Shown here one piece after another: positions 15,951 to 22,557 of a stretch of 31,754 nucleotides of DNA; position 1 is the first letter of the stretch; every line of letters starts with the position of its first letter. The translations under genes and the position numbers were made by a program. This stretch comes from Chloroflexota bacterium (GTDB lineage: Bacteria; Chloroflexota; Dehalococcoidia; Lucifugimonadales; UBA3495): assembly GCA_022562335.1 (NCBI GenBank), contig JADFPM010000004.1:1-31754 (forward strand), read 5' to 3'. The notes beneath the pieces were generated by a model. The model saw nothing but the letters and a program-made list of their open reading frames with translations. It had not been told where the DNA came from and did not search any database.

Positions 15951-16260
15951 GTACCTTCACCGCTCGCTCAACGTTCTCCATGTCTTGCGGCGACAGCGCG
16001 CCTGCACGATCCAACAAACGCAACCGGCTCACGGTAGTCAATTGGTCGGCCATGGCTTTGCTTTGCCTTCCACCCAGGGTGACATAGGCTTCGCTGGGGT
16101 AAAGCCGCCCAACGTTGCTGGTCAACGGGACCACCTGGACCCGGTTTAAGTTCCTATTGGAGGCGTCGTTGCTGATGATGACAGCCGGGCGCTGTTTGCG
16201 GACCTCTCCCCCAACCGAGGGCTCGAAATTCACCCACCACACTTCACCTCGGTTGGCCAT
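15937..16260 (-). CDS. mazF: MazF/PemK-type endoribonuclease toxin
   Basis: Toxin of a type II toxin-antitoxin pair; the family cuts mRNA at short sequence motifs. The 107 residues include the N-terminal RGEVWWVNFEPSVGGEVRKQ, the catalytic-region RPAVIISND, the strand VQVVPLTSN, and SKAMADQLTTVSRLRL, all typical MazF. The ATG at 16260 is chosen because GGAG lies six bases upstream; a TTG at 16272 is the in-frame alternative. The start overlaps the end of the antitoxin gene by 17 bases, the usual coupled arrangement that keeps antitoxin in excess. The conserved Arg and Thr/Ser of the active site are present, so the toxin should be active. Confidence 0.93.
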   Translation of the reverse strand: MANRGEVWWVNFEPSVGGEVRKQRPAVIISNDASNRNLNRVQVVPLTSNVGRLYPSEAYVTLGGRQSKAMADQLTTVSRLRLLDRAGALSPQDMENVERAVKVQLGL

Positions 16261-16474
16261 CGATATCTCCAATCATGGCCTCGGCCCACTCCAATGCTTC
16301 GTTCTCCCGTTCTTCGTCCTTGGCCATTTCCTGGTAGCTGGCCTCCAGGTCCTGTTCCATGACATGGGGCCGGACCAAATCTTCAATGAACCGGCTAATC
16401 GAACCCCTGCCGATTACCCGGTGCATTGCTTCGTAAACTCTTTCGTCCATGGTTACCGTTAGCTTCTTATGCAA
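16244..16474 (-). CDS. Ribbon-helix-helix antitoxin of the MazF pair
   Basis: Antitoxin of 76 residues. The N-terminus MHKKLTVTMDERVYEAMHRV and ISRFIEDLVRPHV form a ribbon-helix-helix DNA-binding domain. The acidic, helical C-terminus (EEREN, then ALEWAEAMIGDIDG) is the likely toxin-wrapping part. The start is TTG 16474, with GGAG seven bases upstream; an ATG at codon 9 would cut off the DNA-binding beta strand. It is first in the operon, followed by mazF in an overlapping frame. An inverted repeat 16 bases upstream is the likely self-operator. Confidence 0.88.
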   Translation of the reverse strand: MHKKLTVTMDERVYEAMHRVIGRGSISRFIEDLVRPHVMEQDLEASYQEMAKDEERENEALEWAEAMIGDIDGQPR

Positions 16475-16489
16475 TTAAGCTCCAGCCGT

Positions 16490-16510
16490 TATACGTATTG
16501 GTTACGTATA
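16490..16510 (-). promoter_or_regulatory. Inverted-repeat operator of the toxin-antitoxin operon
   Basis: TATACGTA (16490-16497) and TACGTATA (16503-16510) are exact inverted repeats separated by five bases, just upstream of the antitoxin start. Position and symmetry fit a ribbon-helix-helix autorepression site overlapping the promoter. The surrounding bases are clearly richer in A and T than the neighbouring genes. Confidence 0.6.
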
Positions 16511-16673
16511 GTTTATGTCGTTGTTCACTTGGTGTCTAGAGCTCGATCGGTGAATACCCAGAGAAAAGCGGGCAACCCTGCGGGCGCCAGGCTGTACTTT
16601 CAGTGTTATCGGCCTGAAATTTTATTGGCGAAATACCAGCCGTTGGTTGATAGCATCTATCCCATCCCACCGG

Positions 16674-16702
16674 TTGACAATCCAAACCCAGCCCAGCAGA
16701 AT
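16674..16702 (+). promoter_or_regulatory. Putative promoter of sat
   Basis: A perfect TTGACA (16674-16679), a 17-base spacer and CAGAAT (16697-16702) lie about 60 bases before the sat start. An A/T-rich stretch (AAAATATAT) follows at about 16719. The rest of the 288-base gap between the antitoxin gene and sat holds no gene that I can support. Confidence 0.45.
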
Positions 16703-16762
16703 TACACGGCTGACCCATAAAATATATCCTTGGAAATCATCCCATGACCGAGCGCGAAACCC

Positions 16763-18028
16763 TTGGTAGATAATAGCCTGTCACCCCATGGCGGCGTCCT
16801 GGTGGAAAGGGTCTCTCCTCCCGAGGAGGCAGGTGATCTTATTCACGGCCTGCCGCGTCTGGCGGTGCGGGAGCAGATCGCCCACGAATGCGTGGACATC
16901 GCCTACGGGTTCTTCTCCCCATTGGAAGGGTTCATGGGCGAAAAAGACCTGGATTCGGTGGCCGATGACATGACCCTGGCCAGCGGTTACGTGTGGAGCA
17001 TCCCCATCGTTTGCGACGTTTCAGCCGAGGAGTTGGACCGCCTGGGCGTGGTGACCGGGGATTCCCTGTTGCTGACCAGCCAGGACCGGCCGCTGGCGGT
17101 GCTGGAGGTCCAGGAGATCTACCCCTATGACAAGGAGCGTCTGGCCCAGCAGGTCTACGGCACCACCGACGCGGCCCATCCTGGAGTGCAACGCACCCAG
17201 GCCTACCAGGACCGGTTCATCGCCGGACCCATCACCCTGGTCAATCCGCCGGTGATCAACCCGCCCTTCGACCAGTTCTGGCACACGCCCCGCCAACTCC
17301 GCCAGACCATCGCCGATTTGGGGTGGAAAAAAACAGTGGCCCACCAGAGCCGCAACGTCCCCCATTCCGGCCACGAATGGCTGATGAAGGGCGCGTGGCT
17401 GGCTGCCGGGGCCGACGGCATCCTGGTCAGCGTGGTGGTGGGCGAGAAAAAACCCGGCGACTACATCGACGAAGCCATCGTCCTGGGGCACCACCGGCTG
17501 CGGGAGGCCGGTTTCTTCCGCGAGGACGTTCACCTGACCTCTATCCTGTTGTGGGATATGCGCTACGCCGGTCCCCGGGAGGCGGTGTTCCACGCATTGG
17601 TGCGGAAAAACCTGGGTTGCACCCACCACATGTTCGGGCGGGACCATGCGGGGGTAGGCAACTATTACGACACCTACGCCGCTCATCAAATATTTGATAC
17701 ACTACCCAACCTGGGGATACGTCCCGTGCCGGTCCAAGAATGGTGGTATTGCCCCGTCTGCGCCGGGATCGCCTACGAAGGGCTCTGCGGCCACCAGGAA
17801 CAAAAACAGGACCTTTCAGGAACTTTGATGCGCAGCATAATCCAGGGAGGAACCGAGCCCAACCCTCTATCGCTGAGGGCAGAGGTGCTGGACGTGGTCC
17901 AGAAGTGCGCCAAGCAATACGGCTTCGGGTCACCCTTTGTCGACGAGACCTATCTGGAAAAGCGGACCCCGGTGATGTCCATGCCGGTTCAAGGGTGTAC
18001 GGACTGTACCTGTAATCATCAACATTAG
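16763..18028 (+). CDS. sat: Sulfate adenylyltransferase (ATP sulfurylase)
   Basis: It interconverts ATP + sulfate and APS + pyrophosphate. The 421 residues begin close to the family's PHGG segment. Active-site motifs are QSRNVPHSGH (residues 195-204, His201 and His204 being the HxxH pair), GEKKPGD, and GRDHAGVG (292-299). Two cysteine clusters stand out: CPVC (330-333) with Cys342 and His344, the position of the structural metal site in some prokaryotic Sat, and a C-terminal CTDCTCNHQH tail. It is monomeric-type Sat without a kinase domain. With aprB and aprA downstream it is the dissimilatory enzyme, running toward APS in sulfate reduction or toward ATP in sulfite oxidation. The start is TTG with a poor ribosome site; a 9-codon open frame from ATG 16744 overlaps it. 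Confidence 0.95.
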   Translation: MVDNSLSPHGGVLVERVSPPEEAGDLIHGLPRLAVREQIAHECVDIAYGFFSPLEGFMGEKDLDSVADDMTLASGYVWSIPIVCDVSAEELDRLGVVTGDSLLLTSQDRPLAVLEVQEIYPYDKERLAQQVYGTTDAAHPGVQRTQAYQDRFIAGPITLVNPPVINPPFDQFWHTPRQLRQTIADLGWKKTVAHQSRNVPHSGHEWLMKGAWLAAGADGILVSVVVGEKKPGDYIDEAIVLGHHRLREAGFFREDVHLTSILLWDMRYAGPREAVFHALVRKNLGCTHHMFGRDHAGVGNYYDTYAAHQIFDTLPNLGIRPVPVQEWWYCPVCAGIAYEGLCGHQEQKQDLSGTLMRSIIQGGTEPNPLSLRAEVLDVVQKCAKQYGFGSPFVDETYLEKRTPVMSMPVQGCTDCTCNHQH

Positions 18029-18044
18029 CGCCCTTGGGCTTTTT

Positions 18045-18073
18045 GCCCCCGCACCCAGAGCGGGGGCTTATTT
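18045..18073 (+). terminator. Hairpin with short T-rich tail between sat and aprB
   Basis: GCCCCCGC (18045-18052) and GCGGGGGC (18060-18067) pair perfectly around a 7-base loop, followed by TTATTTG. It is a weak intrinsic terminator or attenuator, placed 16 bases after the sat stop and 46 bases before aprB, and would uncouple sat from aprBA expression. Confidence 0.6.
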
Positions 18074-18112
18074 GTGCCAGAGGCGCCGGCCCCCATATAA
18101 AGAGGAGGATCT

Positions 18113-18571
18113 ATGCCAGCCTTTGTAGACCCAAACGCATGCAACGCTTGTGAGGGAGTGCACGGAGGGCCTCAATGCGTGTACATCTGCCCCAACGACC
18201 TGATGGTGCTGGACACCGGTAGCAACAAGGGCTTCAACCAGGAAGCGGAGATGTGCTCCGAATGTTACGCCTGCGTCAAGCTCTGCCCCACGAACGCCAT
18301 CCACGTCCGGGGTTATGCCGACTTCGTCCCCCTGGGCGCAGAGGTGCAGCCCAAGTATGTAGACGGCCAGATCCAATGGGACATCACTTTCAGGGACGGG
18401 CGGACCGATGTATTCACCTTCCCGGTGCGGACCACTCCCCAGGGCTCCAACGAGCCCTACAAGGGATTGCCGGAAGCCGACCTGAGCCAAATCAAGGGAC
18501 AGACCCTCTTGGGAGAGCCGGCCTCTTTGCAAGTGGACAGCATCCCTCCCATCCCCGAACTTTTGATCTAG
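18113..18571 (+). CDS. aprB: Adenylylsulfate reductase beta subunit (2x[4Fe-4S])
   Basis: Electron-transfer subunit of APS reductase, 152 residues. Eight cysteines bind two [4Fe-4S] clusters: Cys10, 13, 22 and 26 in the first half (CNACEG, then QCVYICPND) and Cys48, 51, 54 and 58 in CSECYACVKLCPTNAI. The C-terminal 90 residues without Cys are the extension that wraps around AprA in known structures. The insert between Cys13 and Cys22 is the enlarged loop typical of AprB rather than simple ferredoxins. GAGGAGG precedes the ATG. aprA follows after 11 bases. Confidence 0.96.
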   Translation: MPAFVDPNACNACEGVHGGPQCVYICPNDLMVLDTGSNKGFNQEAEMCSECYACVKLCPTNAIHVRGYADFVPLGAEVQPKYVDGQIQWDITFRDGRTDVFTFPVRTTPQGSNEPYKGLPEADLSQIKGQTLLGEPASLQVDSIPPIPELLI

Positions 18572-18582
18572 GAGCAAGGTGA

Positions 18583-20454
18583 ATGGCAGAACCAACCACG
18601 GAAATTGTTGAATGCGACGTCCTGGTGGTGGGCGGCGGCATGGCGGGTTGCGGGGCGGCCTTTGAAGCCACATATTGGGGCAAGGACCTGCGGGTGGTCA
18701 TGGTGGACAAAGCCGCCACCGACCGCAGCGGCGCCACCGGCGAGGGCCTGTCGGCCATCAACTGCTACATGGGCATGAAGTGGGGCTGGAACAAACCGGA
18801 GGACTACGTAGAGTACGTCAGGACCGACATGATGGGCATCGCCCGGGAGGACCTGACCTACGACGTGGCCCGCCACGTGGACGGCACGGTCCACATGTGG
18901 GAGGAATGGGGACTCCCCATCTGGTACGACGACGACGGCAAATACGTCCGCGAAGGCCGTTGGCAGGTGATGATCCACGGCGAGTCCATCAAACCCATCA
19001 TTGCCGAGCCGGTCAAGAAGGCCCTGGGCCCCGAGAACCTGTACCAGCGGGTTTTCATCAGCCACCTGCTCACCGACGCCGATGACCCCAACCGCGTCGC
19101 CGGCGCCATCGGCTTCGGCGTCCGGGAAAACAAGATATACGTGTTCAAAGCCAAAGCAGTGATCAGCGCCGCCGGCGGCACCACCGCTTTGTTCCGGCCC
19201 CGCAACACGGGCGAGGGTTTGGGCCGCACCTGGTATTCCATCTTCGACACCGGGTCCGTTTACGGCATCGCCATCGCCGCCGGGGCCGAGATGACCCAGA
19301 TGGAGCACCGGTTCGTGCCGGCCCGGTTCAAGGACAGTTACGGCCCCGTGGGCGCCTGGTCCCAACTATTCCGGGCCGACCTGACCAACGCCGCGGGAGA
19401 CAACTACTTCATCAACCGCCTGCCGGAGCTGAAAAAGTACGACCCCTACGGCTCGGCCTTCCCCACGCCCACGCCGCTGCGCAACCACCTGCTGCTCACC
19501 GAGATACAGGCGGGACGCGGCCCGATTATGCTCAGGACCCCCGAGGCCATCGAGAACCTGGCCGCCGGAGACCCGGTGAAGAAACGCGAGGTCATTGTAG
19601 AGGCTTGGGAAGACTTTTTGGATATGACCATATCCCAAGCGTTGCTATGGGCTTCCCAGAACATCGCACCGGAAGAAAGGCCTTCCGAGGTGGTGTTGGC
19701 CGAACCTTACCTGATGGGTTCCCACTCGGGAGAGTCGGGTCTGTGGGTCAGCGGACCCGAAGATGTGGCCCCCGACGAGTACAAATGGGGCTACAGCAAA
19801 ATGACCACGATAAAGGGCCTATTCGCCGCCGGCGACGGTGTCGGCGCGTCGCCCCACAAATTCTCGTCGGGCTCCTTCACCGAGGGCCGCCTGGCGGGTA
19901 AAGCGGCGGTGGCCTACGCCATGGACCAATCCAGCGCCCCCAGGGTGAGCGACGGCCAGGTGGCGGACCTGAAGCGCGAGATCTGGGCGCCCCTGGAGAC
20001 CTTCGACACGCATAAAGGGGCCAGCACCAACGAAGACGTGAACCCCAACTACCTGATGCCCCGCCAGGGCCTTTTCCGGCTGCAAAAGCTCATGGACGAG
20101 TATGCCGCCGGGGTGTCGGCAGCATTCACCACCAACGAGCCTACCCTGCTGAGGGGCCTGGAATTGATGGGCATGCTGCGCGAGGACCTGGGCAAACTGG
20201 CGGCCCGCAACCGCCATGAGCTGTTGCGGTGCTGGGAGCTTTCCCACCGGGCCCTGGTGGGAGAAGCTCACATCCGGCACCTGCTCTACCGGAAAGAGAC
20301 CCGCTGGCCGGGGTTCTACTACCGCAGCGACTACCCGGATATGGACGAGGCAAACTGGAAGGTGTTCGTCAACTCACGTTACGACCCGGAGTCGGGGAAG
20401 TGGGACATATTCACCAAGCCATGCCTGGACATATTCAAGCCGACCAGCGCCTAG
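18583..20454 (+). CDS. aprA: Adenylylsulfate reductase alpha subunit (FAD)
   Basis: Catalytic flavoprotein converting APS + 2 e- to sulfite + AMP, or the reverse, in the cytoplasm. The 623 residues carry the FAD-binding dinucleotide motif CDVLVVGGGMAGCGAAFEA starting at residue 11. Typical AprA segments are ATGEGLSAINCYMGMKWG, QVMIHGESIKPIIAEPVKKA, and GASTNEDVNPNYLMPRQGLF. FAD binding at FAAGDGVGASPHKFSSGSFT is also intact. No frameshift or missing block is seen. Whether it belongs to the reducing or the oxidising lineage needs a tree. No qmoABC or aprM, the usual membrane partners, is present downstream; an MFS exporter is there instead. Confidence 0.97.
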   Translation: MAEPTTEIVECDVLVVGGGMAGCGAAFEATYWGKDLRVVMVDKAATDRSGATGEGLSAINCYMGMKWGWNKPEDYVEYVRTDMMGIAREDLTYDVARHVDGTVHMWEEWGLPIWYDDDGKYVREGRWQVMIHGESIKPIIAEPVKKALGPENLYQRVFISHLLTDADDPNRVAGAIGFGVRENKIYVFKAKAVISAAGGTTALFRPRNTGEGLGRTWYSIFDTGSVYGIAIAAGAEMTQMEHRFVPARFKDSYGPVGAWSQLFRADLTNAAGDNYFINRLPELKKYDPYGSAFPTPTPLRNHLLLTEIQAGRGPIMLRTPEAIENLAAGDPVKKREVIVEAWEDFLDMTISQALLWASQNIAPEERPSEVVLAEPYLMGSHSGESGLWVSGPEDVAPDEYKWGYSKMTTIKGLFAAGDGVGASPHKFSSGSFTEGRLAGKAAVAYAMDQSSAPRVSDGQVADLKREIWAPLETFDTHKGASTNEDVNPNYLMPRQGLFRLQKLMDEYAAGVSAAFTTNEPTLLRGLELMGMLREDLGKLAARNRHELLRCWELSHRALVGEAHIRHLLYRKETRWPGFYYRSDYPDMDEANWKVFVNSRYDPESGKWDIFTKPCLDIFKPTSA

Positions 20455-20465
20455 CTGGTAGGAGT

Positions 20466-21803
20466 TTGAGCCAGAGTCCATCACAGGTCCCATCAGGGGA
20501 AGATTCGCCGTCCCAAGCCCGCGGCGCCCGTCCGGGCGCTGCGGGCGCCGGTACACCCAGGGCAAAGCGCGGCGGCCTCAAGACCTTCGCCGCCCTGCAA
20601 AACAACCGGGATTATCGTTTCCTATGGGCGGGCAACACCGCGGCCAGTGCCGCCCAGTGGCTTCAAATCTTCACCATTGGCTGGCTGGTGTTCTCCCTGA
20701 GCGGAGGCTCGGCCCTTCATTCCGTCGCCGTGGCTGGGATCCGCTCCCTGCCCATCCTGGTCATCGGTCCGTGGGCTGGGGTGTTTGCCGACCGGCTGGA
20801 CCGCCGCAAGTTGGTCATCGTCACCCAATTCAGTCTGGCGGTGCTCGCCGCGGGGTTCGCCTTATTGGTGGCCAGCGGCCGGGTGGAAGTCTGGCATGCC
20901 TATGCCTACATGAGCCTGGCCGGAATCGGATTCGCCATCAAACAACCGGTTCGCCAAGCCCTGGTGGCCAACACGGTTCGCCGCTCCGACTTGGCCAACG
21001 CCATGGCTTTGAACGCCATGGGCGTCACCTCTATGAGGCTGGCCGGCCCTCTTTTGGGCGCGCTCCTCATCACCACCGTGGGATTCAAGTGGAACTTCTT
21101 CTTCGAAGCAGGCCTGTACATCGTCATGGTGCTTCTGCTCATACCCATGCGCACGCCCTACCGGGAAACATCAGCTAAAGCCTCCGTATCGTCCCAACGG
21201 GCAGGCCTGGTGGAAAGCCTTTTCGAGGGGCTGCACTACATATTTGGGAACGCGGTGATGCGCCGCCTCACCCTACTCAACTTCGTGCGCACCGCGGTGT
21301 TCATGCCCCTGATCCTTCTGCTGCCGGTGTATACACAGCAGGCGCTGGGCGCCGGTGTGGGAACGGGGAGCATCATGATCGCGGTGATGGGCACCGGCGG
21401 TCTTACGGCCACCATCGTCATGGCTTCCTGGGGTTTCTTCGCCAAAAAGGGTCTTGTGGTGTTGATAACACTGATAACGGGTTCCATCGCCATCCTGACG
21501 CTGGGGGTCTCCCACTGGCTGTGGCTTTCCCTGCCCATGATGGTGGTCATGGGATTGTCTCAGACCCATTTCATAGTCAGCAATCAAACCCTGATCCAGT
21601 CCGTGGTGCCCGACGATCTCCGGGGCCGGGTGTCCAGCGTTTGGCAATACGAATCCGGCCTGATCCCCCTGGCGGCCGTCGGCATCGGCTTTTTTGCCGA
21701 CCGGGTGGACATCAACACCGCATTGATCGGTGTCGGCATCGTCGCGTTGAACCTGGGCATCTTCTTCATCATCAGGTACCGGGATGTAAGGTCCCTGGAC
21801 TAA
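20466..21803 (+). CDS. MFS transporter, EntS-like exporter family
   Basis: Twelve-helix major facilitator, 446 residues. After a poorly conserved basic N-terminal tail of about 40 residues, FAALQNNRDYRFLWAGNT opens the first helix. The MFS loop motif is ADRLDRRKLV, and the second half starts near residue 215. The family is that of EntS-like and multidrug exporters. The substrate is unknown; adjacency to aprA, 11 bases away, might mean a sulfur compound but may be chance. The start is TTG 20466. The open frame continues upstream inside aprA but without MFS resemblance. AGGAG lies unusually close to the TTG, and no ATG or GTG is available, so the exact start is uncertain. Confidence 0.85.
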   Translation: MSQSPSQVPSGEDSPSQARGARPGAAGAGTPRAKRGGLKTFAALQNNRDYRFLWAGNTAASAAQWLQIFTIGWLVFSLSGGSALHSVAVAGIRSLPILVIGPWAGVFADRLDRRKLVIVTQFSLAVLAAGFALLVASGRVEVWHAYAYMSLAGIGFAIKQPVRQALVANTVRRSDLANAMALNAMGVTSMRLAGPLLGALLITTVGFKWNFFFEAGLYIVMVLLLIPMRTPYRETSAKASVSSQRAGLVESLFEGLHYIFGNAVMRRLTLLNFVRTAVFMPLILLLPVYTQQALGAGVGTGSIMIAVMGTGGLTATIVMASWGFFAKKGLVVLITLITGSIAILTLGVSHWLWLSLPMMVVMGLSQTHFIVSNQTLIQSVVPDDLRGRVSSVWQYESGLIPLAAVGIGFFADRVDINTALIGVGIVALNLGIFFIIRYRDVRSLD

Positions 21804-21981
21804 AACCGGCCGGCATGCTCCGCCACCGGTACCAGCCGAAGACCATCACGGCGGAGATATACACCTCCGGGGCATAACTTTTGGCATAAAACCGCTTTGT
21901 GACGGGCAGTAAAATCTTCCCTTTCGTGGTCAACCCGTCAAACCTTTTTCGTGAACCTTTCGGCCCAACCTTGAAGGCCGC

Positions 21982-22368
21982 TCAGAGCAGATTCACCACC
22001 GCTTCCACCTCCACCAGCAGTTCCGGCCGCACCAACCCAGCCACTATGACGGTGGAACTGGCCGGCGGGACGCCGGGGAATGTCTCCGCACGCACCTTGC
22101 TGTAGGCGGGGTAGTTGGCCACGTCGGTTAGAAAGCAGGTGATCTTTACCACGTTGGCCATGTTGCCTCCGGCGGCTTTCACCACCGCCTCAATGTTGGC
22201 CATCACCTGCCTGGTTTGGGCTTCGCAGTCACCCTCGCCCACCAGTTTTCCCGAGGCATCGAATGCCACGTGTCCTGATACGTATAGTGTCTCGCCCACC
22301 TGGATCCCAGGGGAAAGGGCCGGGTTCGGCGAAGCTCCCGGGGGAATGATCGGCTTTCTCTCTGCCAT
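21982..22368 (-). CDS. Rid-family (RidA/YjgF/UK114) protein without the catalytic Arg
   Basis: Small trimeric-type Rid protein of 128 residues. Family segments are PNPALSPGIQVGETLYVSGH, then QTRQVMANIEAVVKAAGG and VVKITCFLTDVANYPAY. RidA proper uses an Arg in a PARSxV motif to hydrate reactive enamines; here that stretch reads PASSTVIVAGL, so the Arg is a Ser. This places it with the Rid subgroups not expected to have imine deaminase activity. LVEVEAVV at the C-terminus is normal. The ATG at 22368 has GGAGG eight bases upstream; an upstream ATG at 22398 is less likely. It is a single gene, convergent with the MFS gene. Confidence 0.9.
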   Translation of the reverse strand: MAERKPIIPPGASPNPALSPGIQVGETLYVSGHVAFDASGKLVGEGDCEAQTRQVMANIEAVVKAAGGNMANVVKITCFLTDVANYPAYSKVRAETFPGVPPASSTVIVAGLVRPELLVEVEAVVNLL

Positions 22369-22418
22369 GGTATGCGCCTCCATGTAAAGCGTATTCATCT
22401 ATTGCTGGAAACCCGGTG

Positions 22419-22427
22419 ATTATAACA
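22419..22427 (-). promoter_or_regulatory. Extended -10 promoter of the Rid-family gene
   Basis: Read on the - strand the sequence is TGTTATAAT, a perfect extended -10 (TG, one base, TATAAT). The leader to the ATG at 22368 would be about 45 bases. No good -35 box is visible, as is usual with extended -10 promoters. Confidence 0.6.
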
Positions 22428-22476
22428 ATACGGTGATGTCGAAGTTGAAACCGGGTGGGACAGGGGTGACCACGAG

Positions 22477-22512
22477 GTGAATACCGGAGTGAATACCGGA
22501 GTGAATACCGGG
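22477..22512. repeat. Three tandem copies of a 12-base unit
   Basis: GTGAATACCGGA is repeated three times without gap, the last copy ending in G for A. It lies in the gap between the Rid gene and the end of rel, both on the - strand. It encodes nothing I can support. Confidence 0.85.
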
Positions 22513-22557
22513 GTGAGCCGTTACTTGGAACCTGGAGGAACAGGGAAGACCGAGGAA

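Noticed and set aside
16469..16720. 83-codon open frame in the antitoxin-sat gap
   Set aside because: It overlaps the antitoxin start and operator, no ribosome site is visible, and the predicted sat promoter lies inside it.
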